Shown: positions 53,653-62,606 of the stretch, piece by piece
Numbering within the stretch: the stretch's first letter is position 1
Layout of the letters: every line of letters begins with the position of its first letter
Origin: CAWATZ01 sp963784995
GTDB lineage: Bacteria; Planctomycetota; Planctomycetia; Gemmatales; Gemmataceae
Length of the DNA: 64,000 nucleotides
Assembly (NCBI GenBank): GCA_963784995.1
Contig: CAWATZ010000004.1
Coordinates: 620,001 to 684,000 of the forward strand
Direction of reading: 5' to 3'
Notes under the pieces: generated by a model
Seen by the model: the letters and a program-made list of their open reading frames with translations, nothing else
The model's database searches: none
Told to the model about the DNA's origin: nothing
Program-made: the position numbers and the translations under genes

Positions 53653-53746
53653 ATTGTAGGTCAGGCTTTCCAGCCTGACTCCCGGACGCTGCCAGACCGG
53701 AAAGCCTGACCTACAATGTGTCAGGCTGGAAAGCCTGACCTACAAT
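53653..53746. repeat. Palindrome TAGGTCAGGCTTTCC family
   Basis: ATTGTAGGTCAGGCTTTCCA at 53653 is mirrored twice, at 53701-53716 and at 53721-53746, so there are three arm copies: one forward and two inverted. It lies between the stop of the DUF4139-like gene and the next start (53756), and overlaps the place where that gene's ribosome site sits. Confidence 0.8.
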
Positions 53747-53755
53747 GGAGGCCCC

Positions 53756-54679
53756 ATGCACGCGAGCCTGCGCACCCTGCTGACCGGCATTCTCGATTAT
53801 GCCGGCCTGTTCCCCCCCGCCAAGCTGCCGCTGGACGCAGCCCTGAAGTCCTATGCCCGCTATCGCCAGGACACCGACCGGTGGCTGCTGGGCCGATTCG
53901 TCATCCCCGCCAGCCGGCTGGAGGAGCTGCAGCCGTTCGTCGGCGCGCTGTTCGCCTCCGGACCGCCGCTGGCCCTTTCCGTCCTGGGCCGGCCCGCCAA
54001 CAATGACGCCGACTTCCTGGAGGGGTTAACTCTCGACATGGAAGCAGTCGAGAACGTCAGGGCCGAGCATGGTCCGCGCGTGGCGGTGGAGGTCCTGGAG
54101 ACCCGGCTGCCGGCCGGGCCGGGCGTGGTCGAGCTGATCCGCGAGAGCAGCGAGCAGGCCCAGCAAAATCAGCTGTTCCCCTTCTTCGAGATCGGCCTGT
54201 CCGGCGACTGGCGCACGACCCTGTCGCGTGCGGTTCACGGCTGCGCCGCCGTCAGGCGTGCCGGCCTGAAGCTCCGCTGTGGCGGTCTGGAGGCGTCCGC
54301 GTTTCCCTCCGTCGAGCAGGTCGCGGCCGTCATCGCCGAGTCCGCCCTGGCCAAGGTGCCGCTCAAGTTCACGGCCGGTCTGCATCATCCCCTCCGCCGG
54401 CCCGATCCCGCCCTGAAGACGCACGTGCATGGCTTCCTCAACGTCTTCGTCGCCGGGGTGCTGGCCGCGGAGCATCAGCTCCCCGAAACGACCCTGCGCG
54501 AGCTGCTCCAGGAGGAATCGCCGAAGGCGTTCCGCTTCGATGAAGCCGGGGTCGAGTGGCGGCAGTGGCACGCCAGCACGGCGGAGATCGAACTGGCCCG
54601 GCGGTACACCGTGACCTCGTTCGGCAGCTGCAGCTTCGACGAGCCGCGCGACGACCTTCGAGCGCTGGGCTGGATGTAA
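53756..54679 (+). CDS. Conserved hypothetical protein preceding fumarylacetoacetase
   Basis: 307 residues, ATG 53756 with GGAGG 4 bases upstream. Features: LRTLLTGILDYAGLFPPAKL, AALKSYARYRQDTDRWLLGR, FVIPASRLEEL, KLRCGGLEASAFPSVEQVAA, VPLKFTAGLHHPLRR, HGFLNVFVAGVLAAEHQLP. The pattern is TIM-barrel-like (strand-helix alternation with conserved Lys-Arg-Cys-Gly and the TAGLHHP block), but no family name is certain. It is 18 bases before fahA with the same ribosome site, so the two are an operon and it may act in the same aromatic breakdown. Confidence 0.82.
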   Translation: MHASLRTLLTGILDYAGLFPPAKLPLDAALKSYARYRQDTDRWLLGRFVIPASRLEELQPFVGALFASGPPLALSVLGRPANNDADFLEGLTLDMEAVENVRAEHGPRVAVEVLETRLPAGPGVVELIRESSEQAQQNQLFPFFEIGLSGDWRTTLSRAVHGCAAVRRAGLKLRCGGLEASAFPSVEQVAAVIAESALAKVPLKFTAGLHHPLRRPDPALKTHVHGFLNVFVAGVLAAEHQLPETTLRELLQEESPKAFRFDEAGVEWRQWHASTAEIELARRYTVTSFGSCSFDEPRDDLRALGWM

Positions 54680-54697
54680 CCGTCGAATGGAGGCCCC

Positions 54698-55990
54698 ATG
54701 AACCCGACCAACGATCCGACCCTGCGCAGCTGGGTTCCCGTTTCCCCGGAGTCACATTTCCCGATCCAGAACCTCCCTTATGGCGTCTTCCGCCGCCGCT
54801 CGGGCGACACGGCACGAATCGGCGTGGCCATCGGCGACAGCGTGCTGGACCTGGCCCTGCTGGGAGACGCCGGCCTACCCGTTATTCCCTCGCTGCGCGG
54901 CGAGAATGTCTTTCGTGCAGACAAGCTCAACGCTTTCCTGAGCCTGGGCCAATCGGTCTGGAGCGAAGCCCGCTCGACAATCAGCCGGCTGCTGCGCTCC
55001 ACGGAGCCGACCCTTCGCGACAATGCCCGGCTGCGCGAGCAGGCCCTGATCCCGCAGGCCGAGGTCGAACTGCTGCTGCCGGCCGAGATCGGCGATTACA
55101 CCGACTTCTACTCCTCGCGGGAACACGCCACCAACGTCGGCACGATGCTGCGCGGCCCGGACAACGCCCTGCAACCCAACTGGCTGCACCTGCCGGTCGC
55201 GTATCATGGCCGCTCCAGCAGCATCGTGGTCAGCGGTGCGCCGGTGCGTCGGCCTCTGGGCCAGAGCAAACCCGCCCTGGCGGAGACGCCGATCTTCGGC
55301 CCCAGCAAATCGCTTGACTTCGAGCTGGAGATGGGCGTCTTCATCGGCCCCGGCAACGAGCACTGCCGGCCCATCCCGATCGGCTCGGCCGGCCAGCACC
55401 TGTTCGGCCTGGTGCTGCTCAACGACTGGAGCGCCCGCGACGTCCAGGCGTGGGAGTACGTCCCCCTGGGGCCGTTCCTGGCCAAGAACTTCTGCACCTC
55501 GATTTCTCCGTGGGTCGTGCCGCTGGAGGCGCTCGAATCGTGGCTCACGAACGGCCCCACGCAAACACCGGCTCCGCTGCCCTATCTGCAAACGAGCGGT
55601 CCGAGTACCTACGACATTCACCTGGAGATCCTGCTGCAGACGCCGACGATGAAGAAGCCGGAACGCATCAGCACGACGAACTTCCGCTACCTGTACTGGA
55701 GCATGGCCCAGCAACTGGCCCACCACGCGAGCAACGGCTGCAACCTGCGGCCGGGCGACCTGCTGGCGTCAGGGACCATCAGCGGCCCGACGCCTGATTC
55801 GCTGGGGTGCATGCTCGAGCTGGCCTGGCGGGGAACCCGGCCGCTGAAGCTGGCGAGCGGCGAGGAGCGGTCGTTTCTGCAAGACGGCGACCGGGTGATC
55901 CTGACGGGGTGGTGCCAGGGGGACGGCTATCGTGTCGGGTTGGGGTCGGTGGAGGGAACGATTCTGCCGGCGCTGCTGGGCGTGGAATGA
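54698..55990 (+). CDS. fahA: Fumarylacetoacetase
   Basis: 430 residues. Splits fumarylacetoacetate to fumarate and acetoacetate, the last step of tyrosine/homogentisate breakdown. Seen: N-terminal SH3-like part (HFPIQNLPYGVFRRRSGDTA), metal-binding DYTDFYSSREHATNVGTMLR near 125-145, VAYHGRSSSIVVSGAPVRRP, SLDFELEMGVFIGPGNEHCR with the Glu pair, LLNDWSARDVQAWEYVPLGP, FLAKNFCTSISPWVV and the C-terminal GDRVILTGWCQGDGYRVGLG. ATG 54698 with GGAGG upstream. Its last 40 or so bases are duplicated at 57586-57640. Confidence 0.96.
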   Translation: MNPTNDPTLRSWVPVSPESHFPIQNLPYGVFRRRSGDTARIGVAIGDSVLDLALLGDAGLPVIPSLRGENVFRADKLNAFLSLGQSVWSEARSTISRLLRSTEPTLRDNARLREQALIPQAEVELLLPAEIGDYTDFYSSREHATNVGTMLRGPDNALQPNWLHLPVAYHGRSSSIVVSGAPVRRPLGQSKPALAETPIFGPSKSLDFELEMGVFIGPGNEHCRPIPIGSAGQHLFGLVLLNDWSARDVQAWEYVPLGPFLAKNFCTSISPWVVPLEALESWLTNGPTQTPAPLPYLQTSGPSTYDIHLEILLQTPTMKKPERISTTNFRYLYWSMAQQLAHHASNGCNLRPGDLLASGTISGPTPDSLGCMLELAWRGTRPLKLASGEERSFLQDGDRVILTGWCQGDGYRVGLGSVEGTILPALLGVE

Positions 55991-56000
55991 GGAGCGAACC

Positions 56001-57612
56001 ATGACGAATGAGGCCGCGTTGCTGGCGCAGTGCTACCACGAGCCGGAGAACGACCAGGTGCGACAGGTTTATGCCGACTTCCTGGAGGAACAGGGCGACG
56101 TCGAGCAGGCGGAATTCATTCGCCTGCAACTGCGGTTGGCCACAATCTGGTTTCATCATCCAGACCACGAAGACATCGGTAGATCGCGAGAAGGAACTGC
56201 TCGCCTGGGAAGAAAGCCGGTGGCTTTTGAGAATACCGCCCTGGGCCCGCCAACGAGTGAGGTTTCACCGGGGCTTACCCACTCGGTTCGAGCTGACCGC
56301 CACTCAACTGCTGCAGCGCGGCCAGGCACTGCGTCAGAGCGTCCACTTCGATGGCCTGTGCCTGCGAAATACCGCAGGCAAGCTCCAGCAGGTTCTGGCT
56401 TCGGGCTTGCTCGCCGGAGTCCGCTTCCTGGATCTGTCCCTTGAGAAACTGGCCGAAGACGAACTGATCGCGTTGGCCCATTGCCCTGATCTGTCGGAGC
56501 TGCGAGCCCTGGATCTCATCTTTGTGGATTATAGTAACGTCACGGCGAAAGCCCTGGCGCACTCCCCGGCCCTAAGCAAACTCGAGTTCCTGAAGGGGAA
56601 TGTCTGGAGTCCTTGCCTCTTCGAGGCACTGACAGATCCTGGCGTGACCTTCCGGTTACGGCATTTTTACGTGAGAAAAGCAACCAATCCACACGTGGAC
56701 CTCGTGCGTCTGCTCCGTGCCCCTTGCTTCGAGCGGCTGGAGGAATTGCATCTATCGTTCAACAAACAGGAGAGTGCCAGTGCCTTCGCTGCGTTGGTGC
56801 AGTCGCCCGTTGTCCAGCAACTCCGCGTGCTGAACGTCTATGACTCCGGCCTGGACAATGAGGACATGGCGGTGCTTGCCGACATCGTCTATGCTGGGAA
56901 GACTGGAAAGCCTGGGGCTCCCCGGGAACGCGATTGGACCTTCTGGCCTTGCGAAGCTCACGGCATCACCGTATCTGGGCCGTTTGATCCACCTGGTGCT
57001 GGATAATAACCCCATTGGCGACGTGGGCCTCGCCGCTTTGGCGGCGTCCAGGCTGCCGGTATTGCAGAGCCTGGAGATTGAGTCCACAAAGATCACCGAC
57101 AAGGGACTGATTGCCCTGGCCGGCTCTGCCCACCGAGGGAAAAGGCTGCTGGATCAGTTACGAACTCTGAAAGTCGGCAGCAATCGGATAACAGACGTTG
57201 GGATCGGGCACCTGGTCCAGTCTCCTCGGGTCAGCGCACTCCAGAGCCTGGGTTGTTGGGCGCTTTGCTCGATTCCAAGGCAGCAAGTGCCATCGCCAGC
57301 TCCCCCTATTTGGGTGGGCTCCGTCGGCTCTGGCTTGGTAGTAATCACATTGGCCCCAAGGGAGCCAAGGACTTGCTCCACTCCCCATACCTCCACTCCC
57401 TGCAAAAACTTGATTTGCAATCCAACCGCATCGGGGATGAGGGTGGGAAGGACCTTCTGAATGCCCCATTGCTCGATCAGTTGACCGTCTTTGCGATTGG
57501 AGAGAACGGCTTGAAGGAAGCGACCAAAGAACGCTTCCGCGAGAAGTGCGGCCAACGGAACTGGCACATCTTCCGTGATGCACCAGGTTTGGGCTCCTGG
57601 TGTATCTATTGA
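56001..57612 (+). pseudogene. TIGR02996 leucine-rich repeat gene, three frameshifts
   Basis: ATG 56001 opens MTNEAALLAQCYHEPENDQV, the TIGR02996 repeat-companion domain common in Gemmata-type genomes (about residues 1-50). The reading frame is lost near 56178-56182, near 56891-56896 and near 57250-57253, each time resuming in a neighbouring frame with sensible LRR sequence (LHLSFNKQ, LGLPGNAIGPSGLAKLTASP, LRRLWLGSNHIGPKGAKDLL). Three indels in one gene, against none in its close paralogue at 57659-59215, make this a decayed copy. It ends in ERFREKCGQRNWHIF and then runs into a vestige of fahA. Confidence 0.88.
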
Positions 57613-57640
57613 AGGGACGATTCTGCCGGTGCTGGCAGGA
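57586..57640 (+). pseudogene. Vestigial 3' end of fahA
   Basis: GGTTTGGGCTCCTGGTGTAT and the following bases correspond to the end of fahA (55938-55980): the translation IEGTILPVLAGS mirrors VEGTILPALLG in FahA. It lies between the LRR pseudogene and the intact LRR gene, so the duplication that made the two LRR copies began inside fahA. Confidence 0.8.
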
Positions 57641-57658
57641 TCGACTCAGGAGCAAAAC

Positions 57659-59215
57659 ATGACAGACGAAGCCGCGTTGCTGGCGCAATGTTACCACGAG
57701 CCCGACAATGACGACGTGCGCCAGGTTTATGCGGATTACCTGGAAGATCACGGCGAACCGGAGCGGGCCGAGTTCATCCGCTTGCAGCTTCAGCGGGCCA
57801 AATTGTGGCCCTGTCATCCGGACATGAACGCCCTTTGCGAGCGCGCGCAGGAGCTGCTGCGGCTGCGGCAGAACAGCTGGCGTTCGGTGGTCCCCAAATA
57901 CCTGCGCTGGCAAGCCTCGTTCGATCGGGGTTTACTGACGCATTTTTCCCTGTCCGCCGCCCTGCTGCTCCAGCGCGGCAAGGCCCTGCGCCGCTCGCTT
58001 CCCCTTCTCGGCTTGAAGCTGCACTCGACCGAAGGCAAGTTTCAGGCCATCCTGGCCTCGGGTCTCCTCGCGGGCGTTCGCTCTCTCGATCTCAACTTCA
58101 ACCGGTTGACCGACGGCGACGTGATCGCCCTGGCCCAGTGCCCGGACCTGACCGAACTTCGGGAGCTGGACATTTCCTACGTCAACTTCAACGAGGCTGC
58201 TTGCCAGGCCCTGGCCCAATCCCCGGTCCTGGCCCGGCTCGAAAATCTCAACATCACTGGCTGCAATAATCCAGCGCTGCTCGCTGCTCTTGCCAGTCCG
58301 ACCGTGCCTTTTCGTTTGCGACGGTTTCGCCTGGTGCATGGAGAGTCAAATGTCGATGCCGCGCTGCTGAGCCGGGCCCTCTGTTTTGAGCGGCTTGAAG
58401 ACCTGGACCTATCGAACAGTAACCTGGGAGGGGCCGGCTTTGAAGCGCTGGCGCGTTCGCGGACACTCCGGCAAGCCCGCTGGCTCGACCTCGGGAATTG
58501 TGGCCTGGGTGACAGGGACGTCGAGGCCCTGGCCGAGTCGCCTTATCTTGAGAATCTGGAGGGGCTGGACCTCAATAACAACACCATCGGTCCTGCCGGC
58601 ATCGCTGCCCTGGCTCGATCGCCTCGGTTGAGCCGGCTGATCCAGCTCCGGCTTGGCGGCAATCCCATTGGCGATGCCGGTCTGGCAGCGCTCGCGGCCC
58701 CGGGAGCGTTGCCCGCGTTGCGTTGCGTTGAACTTGCCGCGACGGACATCGGCGACGAGGGGCTTGCCGCCCTGGCACGATCGCCTTTGCTGGGCCGTCT
58801 TCAGTCCCTCAGTTTGATCTCAAAAGTGATCACTCCCAAGGGCCTCCGGGACTTTCTCCATTCTCCCGCGGTGAGCAACCTCAGGGAGTTGTGGTGCCGA
58901 CTCGATTCCTTCTCCAAGGAATCCGTCCAGATCATCACCGAGTCGCCCTACCTGGCGTCGCTCCAGGGATTGGGGCTCGGCGGCAATTACATCGGTCCCG
59001 AGGGGACCAAGGCCCTTGCTGCCGCGCCGTACTTGCGCTCCCTACGGCGTCTGGATCTCTCGGACAATGCCCTCGGCGACGCGGGCTGCCAGTGGCTCAT
59101 GGCAGCCCCCTTTCTCGGCCAGCTGACTTATCTGAACGTCGCGTCCAACGGCCTGTCGGACAATGCCAGGGCACGCCTCCAGAAGAGACTCGGCGACCGT
59201 GAGTGCCGGGTCTGA
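57659..59215 (+). CDS. TIGR02996 domain leucine-rich repeat protein
   Basis: 518 residues from ATG 57659 (AGGAGC 6 bases upstream); an earlier in-frame ATG at 57575 lies in the fahA vestige and is not used. Residues 1-50 are the TIGR02996 domain (TDEAALLAQCYHEPDNDDVR, VYADYLEDHGEPERAEFIRL). The rest is LRR of ribonuclease-inhibitor type, about 13 units (LDLNNNTIGPAGIAALARSP, LDLSDNALGDAGCQWLMAAP). No signal peptide, so a cytosolic scaffold is likely. It is the intact paralogue of the pseudogene at 56001-57612. Confidence 0.92.
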   Translation: MTDEAALLAQCYHEPDNDDVRQVYADYLEDHGEPERAEFIRLQLQRAKLWPCHPDMNALCERAQELLRLRQNSWRSVVPKYLRWQASFDRGLLTHFSLSAALLLQRGKALRRSLPLLGLKLHSTEGKFQAILASGLLAGVRSLDLNFNRLTDGDVIALAQCPDLTELRELDISYVNFNEAACQALAQSPVLARLENLNITGCNNPALLAALASPTVPFRLRRFRLVHGESNVDAALLSRALCFERLEDLDLSNSNLGGAGFEALARSRTLRQARWLDLGNCGLGDRDVEALAESPYLENLEGLDLNNNTIGPAGIAALARSPRLSRLIQLRLGGNPIGDAGLAALAAPGALPALRCVELAATDIGDEGLAALARSPLLGRLQSLSLISKVITPKGLRDFLHSPAVSNLRELWCRLDSFSKESVQIITESPYLASLQGLGLGGNYIGPEGTKALAAAPYLRSLRRLDLSDNALGDAGCQWLMAAPFLGQLTYLNVASNGLSDNARARLQKRLGDRECRV

Positions 59216-59225
59216 CAGACTCCGC

Positions 59226-60041
59226 TCAGGGATAAGTTGGGATGGTGCCATTGGCCAGGAACAGCGCATCCCCTCCCAACGTCAGGCCATTCTGCGTCAT
59301 GGCAGTGGAATGCCCGTCGCAGTACAGGACGTTGAACACGCCGTTATGCCGCTCATCGGGGTAGTGACTTCGCGGATTCGTCGTGTCGGGGAATGGCCAG
59401 GGGCCGCGTGGGCTCATGGGAGTGGCTGCGTGGGTAGAGTCGGCGCAGCCGGGCGTCTTGCCGTGATCCCAGACGATCAGGATGTTGGAGCTGCCGTTGC
59501 TGGCGGTCAGGTGCGCGAGCGTTTGGCCGTTGGGTCCGCCATTGACATAGTTCATCCCATAGCTGACCTGGAACGTCTGTCCGGTAGTTGGATCGATGCC
59601 GGCGGGGCATTTGAAAATCTTCTGGTTGCCCTCGAGGTATGGCCAGAGGAGACCGGCGGGATAGCCGCCGTTGCTGTAGGTATTGTCCGGGTTGGGACTC
59701 CCCTGAGCGTTGGTCGGGTTTGAGGGAGCGGGGCGGTTGTCGTAGGGGGCCCACCAGACCTCGGCGGGGCCTGTCCAGGTTGTGGGTGAGGCGAGGCCAA
59801 AGCAATCCACGTCAATGCCCGAGGAGGTGTCGCACTGGCGATAGCGTGGGAAGGTGAGCAACGAGTCGTGGTAATTGTGGATGGCCAGCCCGATCTGCTT
59901 GAGGTTGTTGGAGCATTGGATCCTGGCGGCTGCATCCCGGACTTTCTGGACGGCGGGCAAGAGCAGGCCGATCAGGATGGCGATGATCGCGATTACCACC
60001 AGAAGTTCGATCAGCGTGAACCCACGTCGGCGGTGCCTCAT
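59226..60041 (-). CDS. DUF1559 type II pseudopilin-like protein
   Basis: 271 residues. N-terminal prepilin signal RRRGFTLIELLVVIAIIAIL with cleavage before Phe, then the DUF1559 body with VQCSNNLKQIGLAIHNYHDS-type sequence and the C-terminal H-x9-DG motif (HNGVFNVLYCDGH). These are massively multiplied in planctomycetes and are thought to be exported through a type II/pilin-like path; function unknown. Convergent with the LRR gene, 10 bases apart. Confidence 0.96.
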   Translation of the reverse strand: MRHRRRGFTLIELLVVIAIIAILIGLLLPAVQKVRDAAARIQCSNNLKQIGLAIHNYHDSLLTFPRYRQCDTSSGIDVDCFGLASPTTWTGPAEVWWAPYDNRPAPSNPTNAQGSPNPDNTYSNGGYPAGLLWPYLEGNQKIFKCPAGIDPTTGQTFQVSYGMNYVNGGPNGQTLAHLTASNGSSNILIVWDHGKTPGCADSTHAATPMSPRGPWPFPDTTNPRSHYPDERHNGVFNVLYCDGHSTAMTQNGLTLGGDALFLANGTIPTYP

Positions 60042-60131
60042 TGCACGTCTCCTCCACCGTTATGCTCAATCGGGAATAACGCTCTTCCGAGTCAATGTAC
60101 GGACTGCGAGCGTGCCGGCAATCCCACATCG

Positions 60132-60223
60132 GGCACACGGAGCCGCGCACGCAGCGCAGCGGAGTAAGCGGTTCGTCGGACAACCGCTTACTCCGCTGCG
60201 CTGCGTGCGCGGCTCCGTGTGCC
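60132..60223. repeat. Palindrome GCCGCGCACGCAGCG family with GGCACACGG flank
   Basis: GGCACACGGAGCCGCGCACG and CAGCGCAGCGGAGTAAGCGG mirror to the GGCTCCGTGTGCC end. The inner arm is the same as the copies near 11605 and 20688, but the outer flank (GGCACACGGA) is different and mirrored on both sides. Confidence 0.85.
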
Positions 60224-60269
60224 TGCCAACAACGAGAGGCACACCCTCAGATCGGTGGAGCAGGCGCGA

Positions 60270-61361
60270 CTATTCCGCGGCAGGGTTCACGGGCCGGCTG
60301 GGAAGGAAGCCGCAGCGGCGAAAGCAGCGCCGGGCCGCCGGCGATTGCAGAAAGGCGAGCAGGCGACGGGCGGATTCGGGATCGGTGTTCCGGCAAACAA
60401 CCGCTCCCACGTAGCGGATGGCGAGGGGCATCTGCCGGGCGCGGAAGAGGATGCGGCAGTGTTCCGCCCGAACGGCGTCGCTGGAGTAGACCAGGCCGAC
60501 GTCGGCCTGGCCGGCGCGGACGGTCGAGACGACGGCCCGCGAGTTCTCGACCTGGACGGCCCGCGCTCCCACGGTTTCCGCCAGGTTCAGGCCGTTCAGG
60601 TAGGCCCGGGTGTAGCGGCCCAGCGGCGAGTCCAGGCCGGCCACCGCGATCCGGGCAACGCCGCGGCCGGCCAGGTCAGCGGGTCGGCGAATGGGCAGGT
60701 CTCGCTCGGCCAGGGCGACGGCGGCCAGCCCATTCTCGGCCAGGGGAACGCGCTGGTCGGGGCCGAGCAGCCCCGCCGCGCGGAGACGGTCGAGCTGGGC
60801 CGGGTCGGCGGTCAGGAACAGGTCGGCGGGGGCCCCGGCCAGCAGCTGGTCGGCCAGTTCGTCGGAAGCGCCGTACACGGCCCGGACGCGCACGGCCGGC
60901 TCCAGGACGGCAAAGTCGTTGAGCAGCCGATCGAACGGCTCTTCGAGACTCACGGCGGCGGCCACGTGCAGGCCGGACGGACGGGTCTGGTGCAGCAGCC
61001 GGGGGAACAGCCCGCCCGCCAGCTGCTGCAACTGATCCTGAAGCCGGCGAAAGACCGTGATCGCCCACCGGCCCAGCGGCGTCAGCCGGGCGCCGCCGCC
61101 CTGCGGCCCTCCCGTGACGGCCACCACCAGCGGCTGGCCGGCGGCCTGGTTGCCGCTCTGCACCATCTCCCACGCATGCCGGTACGACAGGCCCAGCTGC
61201 CGGGCGGCCGCGCTGATGCTGTGCTGCCGGTCGATCTCTTCCAGCAACTCCAGCCGGCCTTGCCCGAGAATGGCCTCGCCGGCCCGCTCCACCCAGACGC
61301 GCAGACCGACCCCCCAGTCTTCGCCCCAGGAGGGTTCCTCGCCCATCGGGTCTGGCTGCAT
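60270..61361 (-). CDS. ModE-ModA fusion (HTH plus molybdate-binding domain)
   Basis: 363 residues from ATG 61361 (GGAGGAG 6 bases upstream). Residues about 25-110 are the ModE-type winged HTH (LELLEEIDRQHSISAAARQL, SYRHAWEMVQSGNQAA, GGARLTPLGRWAITVFRRLQ). Residues about 125-363 are a ModA-type substrate-binding domain (HVAAAVSLEEPFDRLLNDFA, ASDELADQLLAGAPADLFLT, ENGLAAVALAERDLPIRRPA, AGQADVGLVYSSDAV). There is no signal peptide, so the binding domain is cytosolic and probably senses molybdate or tungstate (or a related oxyanion) to control DNA binding. No modBC genes are adjacent. Confidence 0.92.
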   Translation of the reverse strand: MQPDPMGEEPSWGEDWGVGLRVWVERAGEAILGQGRLELLEEIDRQHSISAAARQLGLSYRHAWEMVQSGNQAAGQPLVVAVTGGPQGGGARLTPLGRWAITVFRRLQDQLQQLAGGLFPRLLHQTRPSGLHVAAAVSLEEPFDRLLNDFAVLEPAVRVRAVYGASDELADQLLAGAPADLFLTADPAQLDRLRAAGLLGPDQRVPLAENGLAAVALAERDLPIRRPADLAGRGVARIAVAGLDSPLGRYTRAYLNGLNLAETVGARAVQVENSRAVVSTVRAGQADVGLVYSSDAVRAEHCRILFRARQMPLAIRYVGAVVCRNTDPESARRLLAFLQSPAARRCFRRCGFLPSRPVNPAAE

Positions 61362-61479
61362 GGTGGACTCCTCCGCTCGGCGGTAAAGGAAACAGAAGGG
61401 CCTGCTTCCGCCATCTGGCCTCTCGCCAACCATTCTACACCAGGCGGAACCACACCTTTGGCACAACCCTCGCACAATG

Positions 61480-61998
61480 TCACTGCATCCGCCCCAGGAG
61501 CAGGTCCGCATAAGCACACCCGATCAGGTCCTCATCCCGAACCTCCAGTTGCCACTGCAATTGCTCCGCGATCCGCTGGCCCTCCGCGGCGGGTTGCCCC
61601 GGAGCCAGCACGACCTCGACCTCCAGAAACGTGCCCAGGCCCGCGACCTCATCGACGTGAATCCGTGCCTGGCCGGCCCGGTACAGCACCCGCCGCTTGC
61701 GCACCACGACTCCGGACCCCAGCGCCCGGGCGAGCAGGTCGCGCAAGGACTCCGGGACCTGGGTGGGGACCAGCCAGTAGGCCGATTCCCGCGACCCGGC
61801 GGCTTCGGAACGCTGATAGAAGATCAGCTCACCCTGTTCAGGTCCGAGCTGCCGCAGCTTGAGCCGGCCGTGCGGCACCGGGAAAAAGGAGTCTTCTTGC
61901 TCCAGGATCTCCGGCGGATGGTCTGACAATGCCGCGGCCAGCTGGCGCTGGCGCTCCGGGTCTCGCGTCCTGGCCTTCCACTCGACGTTGACCGCCAT
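61480..61998 (-). CDS. CYTH domain protein (class IV adenylate cyclase-like)
   Basis: 172 residues, begins directly after the acetyltransferase stop (TGA ATG, no gap). CYTH fold with VEWKAR (the ExK signature start), EQEDSFFPVPHGRLKLRQ, GELIFYQRSEAAGSRESAYW, VVVRKRRVLYRAGQARIHVD and GLGTFLEVEVVL, the acidic and basic tunnel residues of triphosphate-binding enzymes. Likely a triphosphatase or class IV adenylate cyclase; which one cannot be told from sequence. It is translationally close to the GNAT gene upstream. Confidence 0.9.
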   Translation of the reverse strand: MAVNVEWKARTRDPERQRQLAAALSDHPPEILEQEDSFFPVPHGRLKLRQLGPEQGELIFYQRSEAAGSRESAYWLVPTQVPESLRDLLARALGSGVVVRKRRVLYRAGQARIHVDEVAGLGTFLEVEVVLAPGQPAAEGQRIAEQLQWQLEVRDEDLIGCAYADLLLGRMQ

Positions 61999-62490
61999 TC
62001 AATCGACCCCCACCCTGGTGCTGCGCCGCTCGGTTAGGAGGGTGTCGCGCCAGATGCCGTGACAACGGCCGACGCGCTCGCGCCGGCCGACAATCCGGAA
62101 ACCACTGGCCAGCTGTAGCCGAACGCTGGCCTCGTTCTCCGGAAAGGTGCCGCCGGTCAACGTCCAGATGCCGTTCTGCTCCGATGCTTCGATCACCGCT
62201 TGCAGCAGCCGCTTGCCGATCCCCTGGCCCCGATGGCCGGCCGCAACGTAGAGACTGACCTCGGCCACGCCGGCATAACACTTCCGAGCGGATACCGGGC
62301 TCAACGCCGCCCAGGCGATGACCCGGCCGTCCTGCCGGACGACCAGCCGGCTGTGAGGATGATGGGCCGAGTCCCAGCGCTCCCACGACGGAGCGTCCAC
62401 CTCGAAGCTGGCCATGCCGGTAGCCAGGCCGTCGAGATAGATCTGGCGGACTTGCTCCCAATCTTCGGGACGCATGAGGTCGATGAGCAT
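61999..62490 (-). CDS. GNAT acetyltransferase (phosphinothricin-type)
   Basis: 163 residues from ATG 62490 (an ATG at 62475 is also possible; no clear ribosome site). GNAT fold with WEQVRQIYLDGLATGMASFE, VIAWAALSPVSARKCYAGVA, EVSLYVAAGHRGQGIGKRLL holding the acetyl-CoA loop Q/R-G-x-G-x-G/A, and NGIWTLTGGTFPENEASVRL. The pattern is that of phosphinothricin/methionine-sulfoximine acetyltransferases. The upstream part of the same frame is translated palindrome and not used. It abuts the CYTH gene directly. Confidence 0.88.
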   Translation of the reverse strand: MLIDLMRPEDWEQVRQIYLDGLATGMASFEVDAPSWERWDSAHHPHSRLVVRQDGRVIAWAALSPVSARKCYAGVAEVSLYVAAGHRGQGIGKRLLQAVIEASEQNGIWTLTGGTFPENEASVRLQLASGFRIVGRRERVGRCHGIWRDTLLTERRSTRVGVD

Positions 62491-62520
62491 GATGGCAACC
62501 GCAATGGAGAACCATTTGGC

Positions 62521-62592
62521 ATGGGCGAGCGGCGCGGCGTAAGCCCGCCGGTGCCGGCCAAACCGGCGGGCTGACGCCGCGCCGCTCGCCAT
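62521..62592. repeat. Palindrome GGCGAGCGGCGCGG family, copy 3
   Basis: ATGGGCGAGCGGCGCGGCGT mirrors to GCCGCGCCGCTCGCCAT at 62592, around a centre rich in GCCGG. The mirrored flank here is AT/AT. It lies 14 bases after the stop of the RsbU-type gene. Confidence 0.85.
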
Positions 62593-62606
62593 TGAGTTCT
62601 ATCCTC

